A stretch of DNA of 64,000 nucleotides from Minicystis rosea (GTDB lineage: Bacteria; Myxococcota_A; Polyangia; Polyangiales; Polyangiaceae), in NCBI GenBank assembly GCA_001931535.1, contig CP016211.1, forward strand, positions 14,027,501-14,091,500. The letters run 5' to 3'. The position numbers were made by a program, and so were the translations under genes. The stretch's first letter is position 1, and every line of letters begins with the position of its first letter. The notes beneath the pieces are model-generated. The model did not search any database. It saw only the letters and a program-made list of their open reading frames with translations, and was not told the origin of the DNA. Below, piece after piece: positions 19,550 to 27,907 of this stretch.

Positions 19550-20674
19550 TGCTCGTTCTCCTCCGTGCGGCTCCGCCGACGTGCGATCATCCGCGGAGCG
19601 CAGGCGCGGCCTTCGGGAGCTCCCGGCGCCGCGCGGTTCGACAAGCCTCCTTTCATGTTCTGCGCCGCTCGCCGAGGCCGCCTCGCGCTCGATGGAGCTC
19701 GATGGAAGGCGACGAGAGCGTGGATGGTTTCATGCGGGCTCGTCGCGATCGGGGGAGCTTTCCGAAGTGCGCGCGAGTCGTCTGTGTCCGCGTCGGTAAC
19801 GTGGATTGTCCGGCGCGAATGGCGTCCTGTCCGGTGCTCTACGCGGGTGTGCGCGCGATTCCCAACCCGTCGGCACCGCGCTCACATCGCGCGATGGATG
19901 GGCGCCGTTGCGACGCGTTCCTCTCCGCGCGCGATGCTCATTCGGCTTCCTCCATTTGGTCGCTGAAGTGGAACCCGGTTATGCCCCGCCGGGTTCGAGC
20001 ACAGAGCCCGCCTTCATGCGCGCGAGAAGTGCTGGAGCACCTCCGCCACGTTGGCGGCGCAGCTCCGGCCAGCGTCTCCATCGGCGGCTTCATTGCCGAA
20101 TTGATGTAATCGAAGCGTGGGCATGGCGTCGGCTCCTCTCCGTGCTGGGCATGAAGAGTCGTTCGAGCACGGATGCGCTTCCCCGAGCTACGACGGTGCG
20201 TCTCGCCCCGCGGACGACATCACGATCGACGAAGTCGCTCGGCGCGGGCCGTTCGCCGGATCGTGGGTGATCCCTCGCGACGCGCCCCCCATCGCGCCGC
20301 AGGCGGCGTCGGCCGCACCGCAGGCGACATTGAGGGCATCGCAGCAGACATCAGCCACGTCGCGGGCGTCCACCATCGCGCCGCGGGCGGCATCCGCCGC
20401 GCCGCAGACGCTCACCGCCGCATCGCAGAGCGATACCGGGCGCGCCGCAGGCGGCATCCGCCGCGCCGCAGGCGGCATCCGCCGCCCTGCAGGCGGCGTC
20501 CGGGTCGCGGTAGACGGCCGCGTACCCGCGGCAGGCGGCGTTGGCCGCACCGCAGGGATCGCGGAGCGGTCGCAGGGTTGCTGAAGGCCGCCGCAGGGTT
20601 TCGAGCGTCGCCGCAGGGTTGCGGAAGGTCGACGCAGGGTTCGGGAACCCGCCGCAGGGTTTTCGAGGAAGGAA
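19550..20674. other. 1.1-kb region without a supported gene; minisatellite-like repeats
   Basis: No frame here has a convincing start or domain. From about 20290 to 20520 the DNA repeats a loose 18-21 bp unit around GCGCCGCAGGCGGCATCCGC. From 20551 to 20665 it carries six CGCAGGG boxes (20551, 20571, 20592, 20612, 20633, 20653) spaced 20-21 bp, the last five reading CGCAGGGTT. A weakly protein-like plus-strand frame at 20117-20584 is probably a by-product of the 21-bp periodicity. Confidence 0.6.
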
Positions 20675-21334
20675 CTATGCGGGAGGGGCGGGGGACGGGG
20701 CGCCGGGATCGTCGTCGGCGTCCGCGTGGGCGGCGCGTTCGGCGCGGAGCTTTTGATAGTCCTTGTCGCTTCGCCCGAAGGCGCCGGCGAGCGTGCGACG
20801 GAACGCCTGGAGCTCGGCGTCGAAAGCCGTGGCGGCGGTGCGGACCTCGGCGAGGACCTTTTGATAGGCGCTGTCCGCCGCCTCGGCCTCGCTCCACTCC
20901 TTCTGCGCGGCCTTGAGCGGCGGATCGAGCGCGCCGAGTGCCGCGGCCTTGTAGGACAAGGGCTTGCCGTCCTTGTCTTGGTGCTCGTCGATGACGCTCA
21001 CGAGGCGCTCGCCATCCTCGATCACGTCGTCTGGGACCGCGGGTTGGTCCGCAAAGGTCGAGGCGTCGAACCCAGGTACGTCCCGCTCGACCCTCGGGAG
21101 CCAAGCGCGAATGGCGGCGACCAGCGCGGCGATGGCGCCCTTGCCTTCGCCCATCTCCTTTCGCCACTTCGCCTCGTACTTGGTGGAGGTGTCGTAAGCG
21201 GTGATGAACGCGTCCGCTAGGCCCGTAATCGAGGAGTACGCAGCGACCGCCGCGCTTTCGTTCGCGCGGCGGTCATAGACACGCTTGGCGCGCGGAGCGA
21301 TGCGCCGGAGCTTCCAGAGTGCAGAGCTGGCCAT
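20675..21334 (-). CDS. Helical protein of unknown function, last gene of the VgrG island
   Basis: A 219-aa, largely alpha-helical, soluble protein with charged helices (YEAKWRKEMGEGKGAIAALV, AAQKEWSEAEAADSAYQKVL) and an acidic, Pro-rich tail. No signal peptide, membrane segment or known motif is seen. It follows the AAA ATPase on the same strand after 109 bases and is probably co-transcribed with it. ATG at 21334 (MASSALWKL) has AAGGAGG about 9 bases upstream and is preferred to a longer frame. It may be a partner of the ATPase or an accessory of the secretion cargo; nothing in the sequence decides this. Confidence 0.7.
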   Translation of the reverse strand: MASSALWKLRRIAPRAKRVYDRRANESAAVAAYSSITGLADAFITAYDTSTKYEAKWRKEMGEGKGAIAALVAAIRAWLPRVERDVPGFDASTFADQPAVPDDVIEDGERLVSVIDEHQDKDGKPLSYKAAALGALDPPLKAAQKEWSEAEAADSAYQKVLAEVRTAATAFDAELQAFRRTLAGAFGRSDKDYQKLRAERAAHADADDDPGAPSPAPPA

Positions 21335-21443
21335 GGTGGCAAAGCCTCCTTCACATGCGGGAGGGGCGAGATTGCCCAATGCATGAGACTACGAGCGCGC
21401 GAGCATTTGGCGAGGAGAATTCGTCCAGGGCGACGCGCGCGGC

Positions 21444-22451
21444 TCAGGATGCTTTGGCGGTCACGCGGGCCGACAGGTCGATCACCTGTCCAGGGCTTGC
21501 CGCGGCGACGAGCTCGGCCGAGCCCGTGGCCGCGATGATCTGGTTGTCCCGCCCAAGACCCACGAGCGCATGGAGGAAGCGCACGCGTGCCGACGCGTGA
21601 ATGTGCAGCTCGGGCTCGTCGATGAGCACGAGCGAGCCATGCAGCCCGAAGTGCGCGAACGCGAGCGCGAACAGGATGCTCTGTCTCTCGCTCTCCGAGA
21701 GGTCTTCGAGGCTCAGCTCCTCCCGCGTGCGACGCAGGAAGCGAAGCCCCGTTCCGCCGGACACCTCTCCGGCCTGGAGCCGTAGATCCGGCACCATTGC
21801 GGCGACAGCGGCCTCGTACGCGGAAAGGGGACCCGGCTCGCCGCTGCGCAGCGCGACGCCGCTCTCGCGGAGGTCTTGCGCCGCGCGCGCGGCTTCGGCC
21901 AGCGCGGCGGCGCGCACGCCCTCCACGAGGCTCGCATATTTGTCCGCCGCTCGGGTCGCGCGTGGCCGTGTCTCGGCCTCCCGGCTGGGACCTCCGAAGG
22001 CGGGGGGGGCGCTGGAGCCGAGCACGCGGTTGGCTGGGAAGTATTCGAGCTTGCTGCGTGACGGCGAGTAGGAGTGCTCGGCGAACAGGCGGCGCAGGCC
22101 GGGCTCCGCGTCGCAGCGCGACGCGCCCGTACCGAGCTCCCACGTGACGGTTTGCCGAGCGTCGTCGAGGCGCGCGCCATCGCGCTCAGCATCGGACAGC
22201 AGCCAAGTCGTGAGGAGCCGCGATTCCCGCGCCCCGCTGCGTATGAGTCGCTTCGGGTCGGGCGGCGTGCCGTAGCTGCCGATGGCCTCTTTCGCGGCGG
22301 CGATCGCTTCGAGCAAGGAGGTCTTGCCGGACGCGGGGCCGCCGGTGACGAGGACGACGGGGAGCGGAGTGCCGCTTCGAGGATCGGTGAAGGCGTAGGC
22401 GCCGTCCGGTACGCCGCGAACGCCCGTGGTGGCGAGATGGATGAGCTTCAT
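21444..22451 (-). CDS. AAA-family ATPase (ABC/SMC-like, AAA_21 type)
   Basis: A 335-aa single-domain ATPase. Walker A is GGPASGKTSLLEAI (about residues 37-50). A long middle insert (about 80-230) has helical and Arg-rich parts. The ABC-type signature is LSLEDLSESERQSILFA, Walker B is SLVLIDEPELHIH (about 272-284), and a switch segment AATGSAEL follows. This is the compact ABC-ATPase class seen in defence and phage-related proteins (OLD, Septu-like ATPases) and in unlinked 'AAA_21' proteins. No nuclease domain is attached. It starts 12 bases after the PAAR effector gene stops, so it is almost certainly in the same operon. ATG at 22451. Its role within a T6SS island is unknown. Confidence 0.85.
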   Translation of the reverse strand: MKLIHLATTGVRGVPDGAYAFTDPRSGTPLPVVLVTGGPASGKTSLLEAIAAAKEAIGSYGTPPDPKRLIRSGARESRLLTTWLLSDAERDGARLDDARQTVTWELGTGASRCDAEPGLRRLFAEHSYSPSRSKLEYFPANRVLGSSAPPAFGGPSREAETRPRATRAADKYASLVEGVRAAALAEAARAAQDLRESGVALRSGEPGPLSAYEAAVAAMVPDLRLQAGEVSGGTGLRFLRRTREELSLEDLSESERQSILFALAFAHFGLHGSLVLIDEPELHIHASARVRFLHALVGLGRDNQIIAATGSAELVAAASPGQVIDLSARVTAKAS

Positions 22452-22463
22452 CGGCGCACCTCG

Positions 22464-23495
22464 TCAGTATGGGTTGCCCGCGCCTGCCGGGTTGCGCGCG
22501 GTGATGCCGTGGGGGAACAGCTTATCCATCTCGCGAAAGCGATTGGGGAACAGCGCGCGGGCAGAGGCTTCGCAGGGCGTGCCGAGGATGGTTGCGTACA
22601 GGACCATGAACTCGGCGAAGTCCTCCACCTCGTTGCTGTCGCCGTAGCCGGTGACGCTTCGGCGGTCGTCGGCGATCGCTTGCTTCCATGCTTCGCGCGC
22701 GGCGGGGTTCTTATCCCAGACTTCGCCGATCGAATACGCGTGGCCGGTCTCGTGCTGAAACGCCCAGTCGACATCGGACTGTGGATGGGCTTCTCCGCGC
22801 GGGAAATAGCGGATGGTGCCGTTTCTGTAGTCGGCAACAGGGAGGGCGCCAGTGTTCGGGTTCGGCGTGCCGTCGTGCGGGACGATGTAGACCTCCTTCG
22901 TGTTGCGGAGCTGCTCGTCCGAGAGCGTGGCGAGGCCCTTTGCGACGCTGTCCCCGCTCGGCAGCCACTTCCCGGCGGGAGCGCCGCCGACTGGCTCGTA
23001 GACCGTCACCTTGTGGCCGCGCACGTAGACATCGCGTTTGATCATCTGGGTCTTGGTTGGATCGCCGGGGATCTTGACGTCTACCGTCGTCGGCGTGGAC
23101 CAGGCGCAGTTGTCGCGCAGGCGATCGAGCTTGCCGCCCGTGGCCTGGTTGCCGAAGTCCTTGAGGAAGGCGCACTCGTGCGGGATCTGGAACGCTCGTC
23201 CATCCGGTCCGACCGGCGGATTGCCAATCAACACGGTCGGCATGCCCACCGCGACGGCCCCGCCATGCGCGAACTTCTCGGTGAGACGCGCAGCCGGTTG
23301 ATTGCCAATGAGCACGGTCGGGCTCCCGGCGGTGATCGCGTCGGGCCCGCCAGCGGGGCAGAGCGCAAAGTCTCCCTGGCGTGCGGCGGCTTGGCCGCCG
23401 ATGAGCACGCGTGGGCAGCACGGACCGGCGATCGGCGAAGGACCGTGGGTCGGGCAGAGATGGAGGTCTCCTTGGCGAGCAGCGGGCTGTGCCAT
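22464..23495 (-). CDS. PAAR-domain protein with C-terminal zinc-metallopeptidase domain (probable T6SS effector)
   Basis: A 343-aa protein. Residues 1 to about 100 form a PAAR-like region with repeated PxVLIGNQPAAR units (PRVLIGGQAAARQGD, PTVLIGNQPAARLTE, PTVLIGNPPVG), the fold that tips the VgrG spike. The C-terminal part (about 110-343) holds the zincin motif FQHETGHAYSIGEVW (His248, Glu249, His252), then a conserved acidic helix (SNEVEDFAEFMVLYATI) that could give the third zinc ligand. Such PAAR-zincin fusions are delivered toxins that cut proteins or peptidoglycan peptides. It lies 9 bases after a lipoprotein gene and downstream of vgrG. No signal peptide, in line with T6SS export. ATG at 23495. 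Confidence 0.85.
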   Translation of the reverse strand: MAQPAARQGDLHLCPTHGPSPIAGPCCPRVLIGGQAAARQGDFALCPAGGPDAITAGSPTVLIGNQPAARLTEKFAHGGAVAVGMPTVLIGNPPVGPDGRAFQIPHECAFLKDFGNQATGGKLDRLRDNCAWSTPTTVDVKIPGDPTKTQMIKRDVYVRGHKVTVYEPVGGAPAGKWLPSGDSVAKGLATLSDEQLRNTKEVYIVPHDGTPNPNTGALPVADYRNGTIRYFPRGEAHPQSDVDWAFQHETGHAYSIGEVWDKNPAAREAWKQAIADDRRSVTGYGDSNEVEDFAEFMVLYATILGTPCEASARALFPNRFREMDKLFPHGITARNPAGAGNPY

Positions 23496-23504
23496 GATCT
23501 CTCC

Positions 23505-23897
23505 TCAGTGCGCGTGACCGTAGTAGGTGTGCCTGAAGTGCTTGGGATTCAGGCCGTACACGACGCTGTTCACTTCCCACCCCTCCTTCGGGGGTACGGG
23601 ACGCCCCTGCTTGTCTCGCGAGGTGATCTCTTCGCGTACGATCGGTACGCGAAGCTTGAAGCGGTCGCTGTCCTGTTCCCACTCGATGAGCCACCGTTGG
23701 CTCTCGGGCACGCGCTCCCAAGGAATGTGCTCCTCGACCCCGTTCACTACGAGGATTTGCTCCTTGGGCACTTCATCATCCCGGTAAACATCTTTCGTCG
23801 TATCCACGCTCCCCGCCTTTCCGTGCGAGCGGCAGCCGCTCACGGGAGCAGCCACCAACATCATCGCCACCATCCCCAGCCAAACGAGCTTCCGCAT
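23505..23897 (-). CDS. Small lipoprotein, candidate immunity protein for the PAAR-zincin
   Basis: A 130-aa lipoprotein. The signal peptide MRKLVWLGMVAMMLVAAPVSGC ends at a lipobox (VSGC). The mature part is small and mixed alpha/beta with many charged and aromatic residues (VNGVEEHIPWERVPESQRWL, GWEVNSVVYGLNPKHFRHTY). It is squeezed between vgrG (10 bases upstream) and the PAAR-zincin gene (9 bases downstream). T6SS effectors acting in the periplasm are usually encoded next to a periplasmic or lipid-anchored immunity protein, so this is the best candidate; that role is inferred from position only. An adaptor role cannot be excluded. ATG at 23897 has GGAGGGG about 7 bases upstream. Confidence 0.75.
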   Translation of the reverse strand: MRKLVWLGMVAMMLVAAPVSGCRSHGKAGSVDTTKDVYRDDEVPKEQILVVNGVEEHIPWERVPESQRWLIEWEQDSDRFKLRVPIVREEITSRDKQGRPVPPKEGWEVNSVVYGLNPKHFRHTYYGHAH

Positions 23898-23907
23898 CTC
23901 CCCTCCT

Positions 23908-25881
23908 TCACTGGCAGTTGAGCTTCACGAGCCCGCCGTTGACTTCAACGTCGCCCGCGCTCGTGATCTTGATAGCCCCATCGGTGATGTGGATCGACGA
24001 CCCACCCACCTGGAGATGAATCTCCTCCCCGCCGAACACGTGCACCTTCGGCGCGACGACCTGCACCCCGGAGCGGCCCTTCACGAACACGGCATCCGCC
24101 TCGAGCGCGTGGTTGCCTGCCGTCGTGTCGTCGCGGTTCGAGCCGCAAGAGATCAAGAGGTGCGCGCCCGCGTGGATCATCATCCGGTCGTCGGAGGTCA
24201 TGCTGACCGTGTCGCCGTGGAGCGACAGCGCGCCGGTGGCGTCGATGCTCTTGTCTCCCTCCACGACCTCCGTCTGGTTGCCGACCACCCTGAGCGAGCG
24301 ATTGCCCTTCACCGTGCGTGACTCGTTCCGCCCGACGATGGTCTCCGCGTCGCGCTCGACGACCTGCTTGAAGTCCCGCTGCGCGTGCATGGTCAGCCGC
24401 TCCGCGCCGGCCTGGTCGTCCATGAGGATCTCGTTGTAACCGTCGCTCTTCGGCGTCGAGCGCGAGCGCCACACGCTGATGGCCTTGTCCGCAGGGAGCT
24501 TGAGCGGTGTCGTCACGAGCGCGTTGTGGACGCGGCCGACGATGATCGGCTGATCCGGATCGCCGTCGAGGTACGCGACGATCACCTCCTCGTTCACGCG
24601 CGGGAGCATCACGAACCCGAAGCCCGCGCCCGCCCAACCCTGCGCCACCCGTACGCGGCGGGAGACGCCGCCAGTGTGCTTGTCGCGCCGGTCCCAGCGG
24701 AATTCGATCTCGACGCGGCCGTACTTGTCGACGTCGATCTCCTGGCCCTCGGCGCCGACCACGAACGCCGTCTGTGTGCCGTGGATGCGTGACTTGGGCT
24801 GGAGCGTCGGCCGGAACGGTTGAGCGAGGTCCATGAGCTCGAGCTCGTGCGTGCGCTGGTCGTCGCCTTCTCGCTCCGTGCGGGTGCGGACGACGAGGAA
24901 GTCGCCGGCGAGGTCTTGGCGCGGGTGGTCGACGAGCGGCATCCGCGTGCCCGGTGGCAGCGCGAAGTTGCTCGTGCAGAGGATGCGGCGGCGCGCGTTG
25001 CGGGCAGCGTCGAGCCGGTGGGCGGCGCGAGCATCGCCTGGGGGCTGCGTCGTGAACGCTCCGACCTCGAAGGTATACGCTTCGAGCGGGCTCTCGTTCG
25101 TGAACGCGCCCGACGTTCCCGCGTCCTTCTTGGCTTCGAGCACCCGCTCGGGCTTCTCGAAGTCGTAGTCGCGCAGCGTCACCGAGGAGGTCTCGACCGC
25201 GGAGCGGATGACGGCGGTCAAGACGTGCGGCGTGTCGGTCTGCCCCTCGACGAGCGCGTTCATGTTCGATGGATCGGAGAACGGGATCGATCCGGTGAGG
25301 CTCGGCGCGGCGGCAGAGGTGTCGTCGACCAGCGTCCACGTGCTGGCATTCGCGTGGTCGAAGTAGGTCGCGATGCCCTGGTCGGCCAGGATGCGGAAGA
25401 GGAAGTCGTGATCGGTCTCGGCGTACTGCACGACGTACTCGCGTGCGGGCGCGTCGCCGACGCCGCGCGTGTCCGGTGCAGGGATGTGGCCGCCGTACGT
25501 GGGATCGGCGAGCACGGCTTCCACGATCTCGGGGACGCTGAGGTTCTGGAAGATGCGATGGTCGCGGCGGCGCGTGGTGAGCCAGAGCGGAGGGACAACG
25601 GTGAAGACGTAGTGCGAGCTGCCATCGGGCACGGCGGTGCGCTGCTCCATGCGGCGGACGATGCCGTGGATTTGCTTCAGGAATGGCTCGTCACCGAAGT
25701 CGACGTCGACGGGCTGGCCGACGATGGCATTCTCGTCGAGGCTCGGATCTGACGAGAGGACTTCGACTGTCAGCTCGTAGAGCGCGCTCAGCTCTTCGCG
25801 GAGCTCGTAGCGGCGGACGACAAGATCGCTACCAGCGGCGCCGGGCGATGATGGGAAGGAGAGTGTGACGTTGAGGGGCAT
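23908..25881 (-). CDS. vgrG: Type VI secretion spike protein VgrG (TssI)
   Basis: A 657-aa protein that trimerises to form the membrane-piercing spike of the T6SS. The N-terminal gp27-like region (about 1-370) includes YELREELSALYELTVEVLS, QIHGIVRRMEQ and EYVVQYAETDHDFLFRIL. The gp5/OB-fold region (about 375-470) has the hallmark DKYGRVEIEFRWDRRDKHTG and PRVNEEVIVAYLDGDPDQP. The C-terminal beta-helix needle runs from GNRSLRVVGNQTEVVEGDKS to HITDGAIKITSAGDVEV. No extra toxin domain is fused. It is the second gene of a minus-strand operon that also carries the PAAR effector. No sheath or baseplate genes are in the window, so this is an orphan vgrG island. ATG at 25881 gives the canonical start; the frame upstream belongs to the preceding gene's shadow. 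Confidence 0.96.
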   Translation of the reverse strand: MPLNVTLSFPSSPGAAGSDLVVRRYELREELSALYELTVEVLSSDPSLDENAIVGQPVDVDFGDEPFLKQIHGIVRRMEQRTAVPDGSSHYVFTVVPPLWLTTRRRDHRIFQNLSVPEIVEAVLADPTYGGHIPAPDTRGVGDAPAREYVVQYAETDHDFLFRILADQGIATYFDHANASTWTLVDDTSAAAPSLTGSIPFSDPSNMNALVEGQTDTPHVLTAVIRSAVETSSVTLRDYDFEKPERVLEAKKDAGTSGAFTNESPLEAYTFEVGAFTTQPPGDARAAHRLDAARNARRRILCTSNFALPPGTRMPLVDHPRQDLAGDFLVVRTRTEREGDDQRTHELELMDLAQPFRPTLQPKSRIHGTQTAFVVGAEGQEIDVDKYGRVEIEFRWDRRDKHTGGVSRRVRVAQGWAGAGFGFVMLPRVNEEVIVAYLDGDPDQPIIVGRVHNALVTTPLKLPADKAISVWRSRSTPKSDGYNEILMDDQAGAERLTMHAQRDFKQVVERDAETIVGRNESRTVKGNRSLRVVGNQTEVVEGDKSIDATGALSLHGDTVSMTSDDRMMIHAGAHLLISCGSNRDDTTAGNHALEADAVFVKGRSGVQVVAPKVHVFGGEEIHLQVGGSSIHITDGAIKITSAGDVEVNGGLVKLNCQ

Positions 25882-25895
25882 GTTGCTCTTCCTCC

Positions 25896-26474
25896 TCAAC
25901 GAGAGCTGGTGAATGGGAGCGTGGGCCGCGGGAGGATCGCGCCGAGCTCCAACGTCTCGTTGGGCGTTGCCGACGGCGCGTGGAACGGGAGCGGCGGGAC
26001 TGGGAGCGGATGCGACGTTTCGAGCGTGTCGGCGACGGCGGGCGGCGGGGGCGCGCCCGTGGGCCGGGTGGGCGGCGCGGGCGGGATCGGCTGCGCGTCG
26101 AGCAGCGGCGGCGGTGTCGCGGTCAGGTCGCGGCCGACGGTCGCAGCCTCGTCGCGCCACGGCTGCGCCTCGGTCGAGAGGAAGGCCGCGCCGGTGGGCA
26201 GCGTGTCGTCCACGTCGACCTTGCTCGCATCGCCGTGCTTCACCCGCTGGGTGGTCTCGCGGTAGCTCTTCCCGAAGAGGCGCGCGAGCGACTCCGCGTC
26301 GCCGTCGCCGGCGCGCATCCGCGCGATCCAGCGGGCCTCGATCGCGTCCCACGCCTCGGCGTCGAGGCCGAAAGCGTGGAGGATCTCGTGCTCGTCGGCG
26401 AAGGGATCGTCGAGCAAGGCAGACAGCTCGGCGAAGCGTTCGATGGTGTCGACGGGATCGGGTGACGTGGGCAT
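25896..26474 (-). CDS. Unknown protein, first gene of the VgrG island
   Basis: A 192-aa protein. The N-terminal half (about 1-95) is helical and acidic with a recognisable block TIERFAELSALLDDPFADEH, then ILHAFGLDAEAWDAIEARWI and LARLFGKSYRETTQRV. The rest is a Pro-rich linker with repeats such as PTRPTGAPPPPA. The first half looks like a small conserved domain found beside myxobacterial VgrG or PAAR genes, but I do not recall a firm family name. Because it is the first gene, 14 bases before vgrG, it could be a loading adaptor or chaperone; that is inference. ATG at 26474 has GGAGGAG 6-8 bases upstream, which settles the start. Confidence 0.72.
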   Translation of the reverse strand: MPTSPDPVDTIERFAELSALLDDPFADEHEILHAFGLDAEAWDAIEARWIARMRAGDGDAESLARLFGKSYRETTQRVKHGDASKVDVDDTLPTGAAFLSTEAQPWRDEAATVGRDLTATPPPLLDAQPIPPAPPTRPTGAPPPPAVADTLETSHPLPVPPLPFHAPSATPNETLELGAILPRPTLPFTSSR

Positions 26475-26587
26475 GCGGGTCTCCTCCGTGAGACAAAGAG
26501 GGGCCGAGGCGCCGCGGAGCGGTGCCGGTCGGGAGGATGAGGAGGCAGGGCGCCTCTCGGCGCGGTCACCTCGACCCCTCACCTGAT

Positions 26588-26711
26588 AAGCGTCACGAGC
26601 CCCGCGATGGAGCCGGCTCGGCGCACGATTTCGACACCGGGAGGGGGCCTCGAAGAAAAAACGAAAAAAGTGCTCCTCGGGCCCGGCTCCATGACGGGGC
26701 TCGTGACGCTT
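26588..26711. promoter_or_regulatory. Long inverted repeat in the divergent intergenic region
   Basis: Arms 26588-26616 and 26683-26711 are 29 bp each and pair with two mismatches; the shared core is AAGCGTCACGAGCCCCG. A 66-bp centre contains a short A-rich stretch (GAAAAAACGAAAAAA), unusual for this GC-rich genome. It sits between the vgrG operon start (26474) and the divergent kinase operon start (26768). It could bind a regulator of both operons, form a cruciform or RNA hairpin, or be a small mobile remnant. Confidence 0.7.
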
Positions 26712-26767
26712 CCCTTTTAATGGGGCGCTGCCACCGTTCGCGGTCCGTCACCCCCACAGGCTCGCTC

Positions 26768-27907
26768 ATGCTCACCTTCAAACCAGGCGACGTGTTCGGA
26801 CAACTGGCGATCGAGAGCTTCCTCGGCGCCGGCCTGCACGGCGAGGTCTACGCCGTGCGGCACGTCCACACGGATCAGTCCTTCGCGCTCAAGGTCTCGC
26901 ACCTCGTGCAGCGCGCCGATGCCAATGCCGTTCGGCGCGCGCTCACGGCGGCGAAGGGCACCTACTCCATCGAGCACGCCAACGTGGTGAAGGTCTTCGA
27001 CCTCGGTTGCGAGGACGACGGGATGGTGTGGATCCGGATGGAGCTGCTCCAGGGGTGCAGCATTGCGACGCTGCTCGCGTGGCAGGGGCGGCTCTCGCCG
27101 CGGATGGCGCTCGCGGTCGCGTACGAGGCGGCGTGGGGGCTCGCCGCGGCGCACGAGGCGCAGATCGTTCATCGCGACGTGAAGCCGGGCAACCTGTTCC
27201 TGGTCAACCTCGGCCGCGGGCGGACGGCGGTGAAGCTGCTCGACTTCTCCGTCGCGAAGGTACTGCCCGACTCCGTCGCCACGACGCTCGGGCGCAACGG
27301 GCTCGGGACGCCGGGCTACATGCCGGCGGAGCAGATTTTCGGAGCGCCCGCGCACCCGTGCTTCGACATCTACGCGCTGGGCATGACCCTCTGGACGATG
27401 CTGGCCGGCTACCACCCTTTTCAGGCTCATCTCCACGACATGCACGTCATCGCGCAGAAGCAGGTGTACGAGCTGCCGCCGTCGCTGGCCGACGCCGGCC
27501 TGCCGCCGTCGATCGACGACCTCGTGCGCCGCGCAGTGCTCAAGGATCCCTCCGCGCGTTACCCCTCGATGACGGCCTTCGCGCGGGCGATCGGCGAGGC
27601 GCACGTCTGGCTCGCGGAGGAGATCGCGGCGGGCCGGCTGTCGTTCCCCATGCCGCCGATGGAGCCCGCGATCCCCGGCGCGATCACGCACCGCGCGTAT
27701 GTGCCACCCGTGTCGTTGCGCCAGGCACCGAGCGCACCCGCCGCGCCGGCGGAGCGCGTGATCCTCGCCGGCGTGCCCGATGGCGCCGCGGAGGCCGAGG
27801 ATGTCGCGGCGACGCTGCCGCTCGGCGAGGAAGGACTCGCCCGATTTTTCCCCGTGCGCGACGCCGTGATCCCACCGGCGCCGCCCGATCGAAAGGAGAA
27901 CCGATGA
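26768..27907 (+). CDS. Ser/Thr protein kinase (Hanks type), DFS variant
   Basis: A 379-aa cytoplasmic kinase with no membrane segment. The N-terminal kinase domain spans about 12-280: glycine loop LGAGLHGEVY, invariant Lys42 in FALKVS, catalytic loop HRDVKPGN (His135-Asp137), and GTPGYMPAEQ. The metal-binding DFG is replaced by DFS (Asp159-Phe-Ser161); the Asp is kept, so activity may remain. The tail (about 290-379) is Pro/Ala-rich with no known domain. It is the first gene of a plus-strand chain; its TGA overlaps the next start as ATGA (27904-27907). ATG at 26768 starts MLTFKPGDVFG. It lies opposite the vgrG island, which suggests a signalling role there. Confidence 0.9.
   Translation: MLTFKPGDVFGQLAIESFLGAGLHGEVYAVRHVHTDQSFALKVSHLVQRADANAVRRALTAAKGTYSIEHANVVKVFDLGCEDDGMVWIRMELLQGCSIATLLAWQGRLSPRMALAVAYEAAWGLAAAHEAQIVHRDVKPGNLFLVNLGRGRTAVKLLDFSVAKVLPDSVATTLGRNGLGTPGYMPAEQIFGAPAHPCFDIYALGMTLWTMLAGYHPFQAHLHDMHVIAQKQVYELPPSLADAGLPPSIDDLVRRAVLKDPSARYPSMTAFARAIGEAHVWLAEEIAAGRLSFPMPPMEPAIPGAITHRAYVPPVSLRQAPSAPAAPAERVILAGVPDGAAEAEDVAATLPLGEEGLARFFPVRDAVIPPAPPDRKENR

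Noticed and set aside
20117..20584. 155-aa plus-strand frame with APQAASAAPQ repeats
   Set aside because: Follows from a 21-bp DNA periodicity; two other frames are equally open and there is no ribosome binding site.
26522..26767. Longer N-terminus for the DFS kinase (from 26522 or 26720)
   Set aside because: It would read through the inverted repeat with atypical residues; ATG 26768 gives a normal kinase start.
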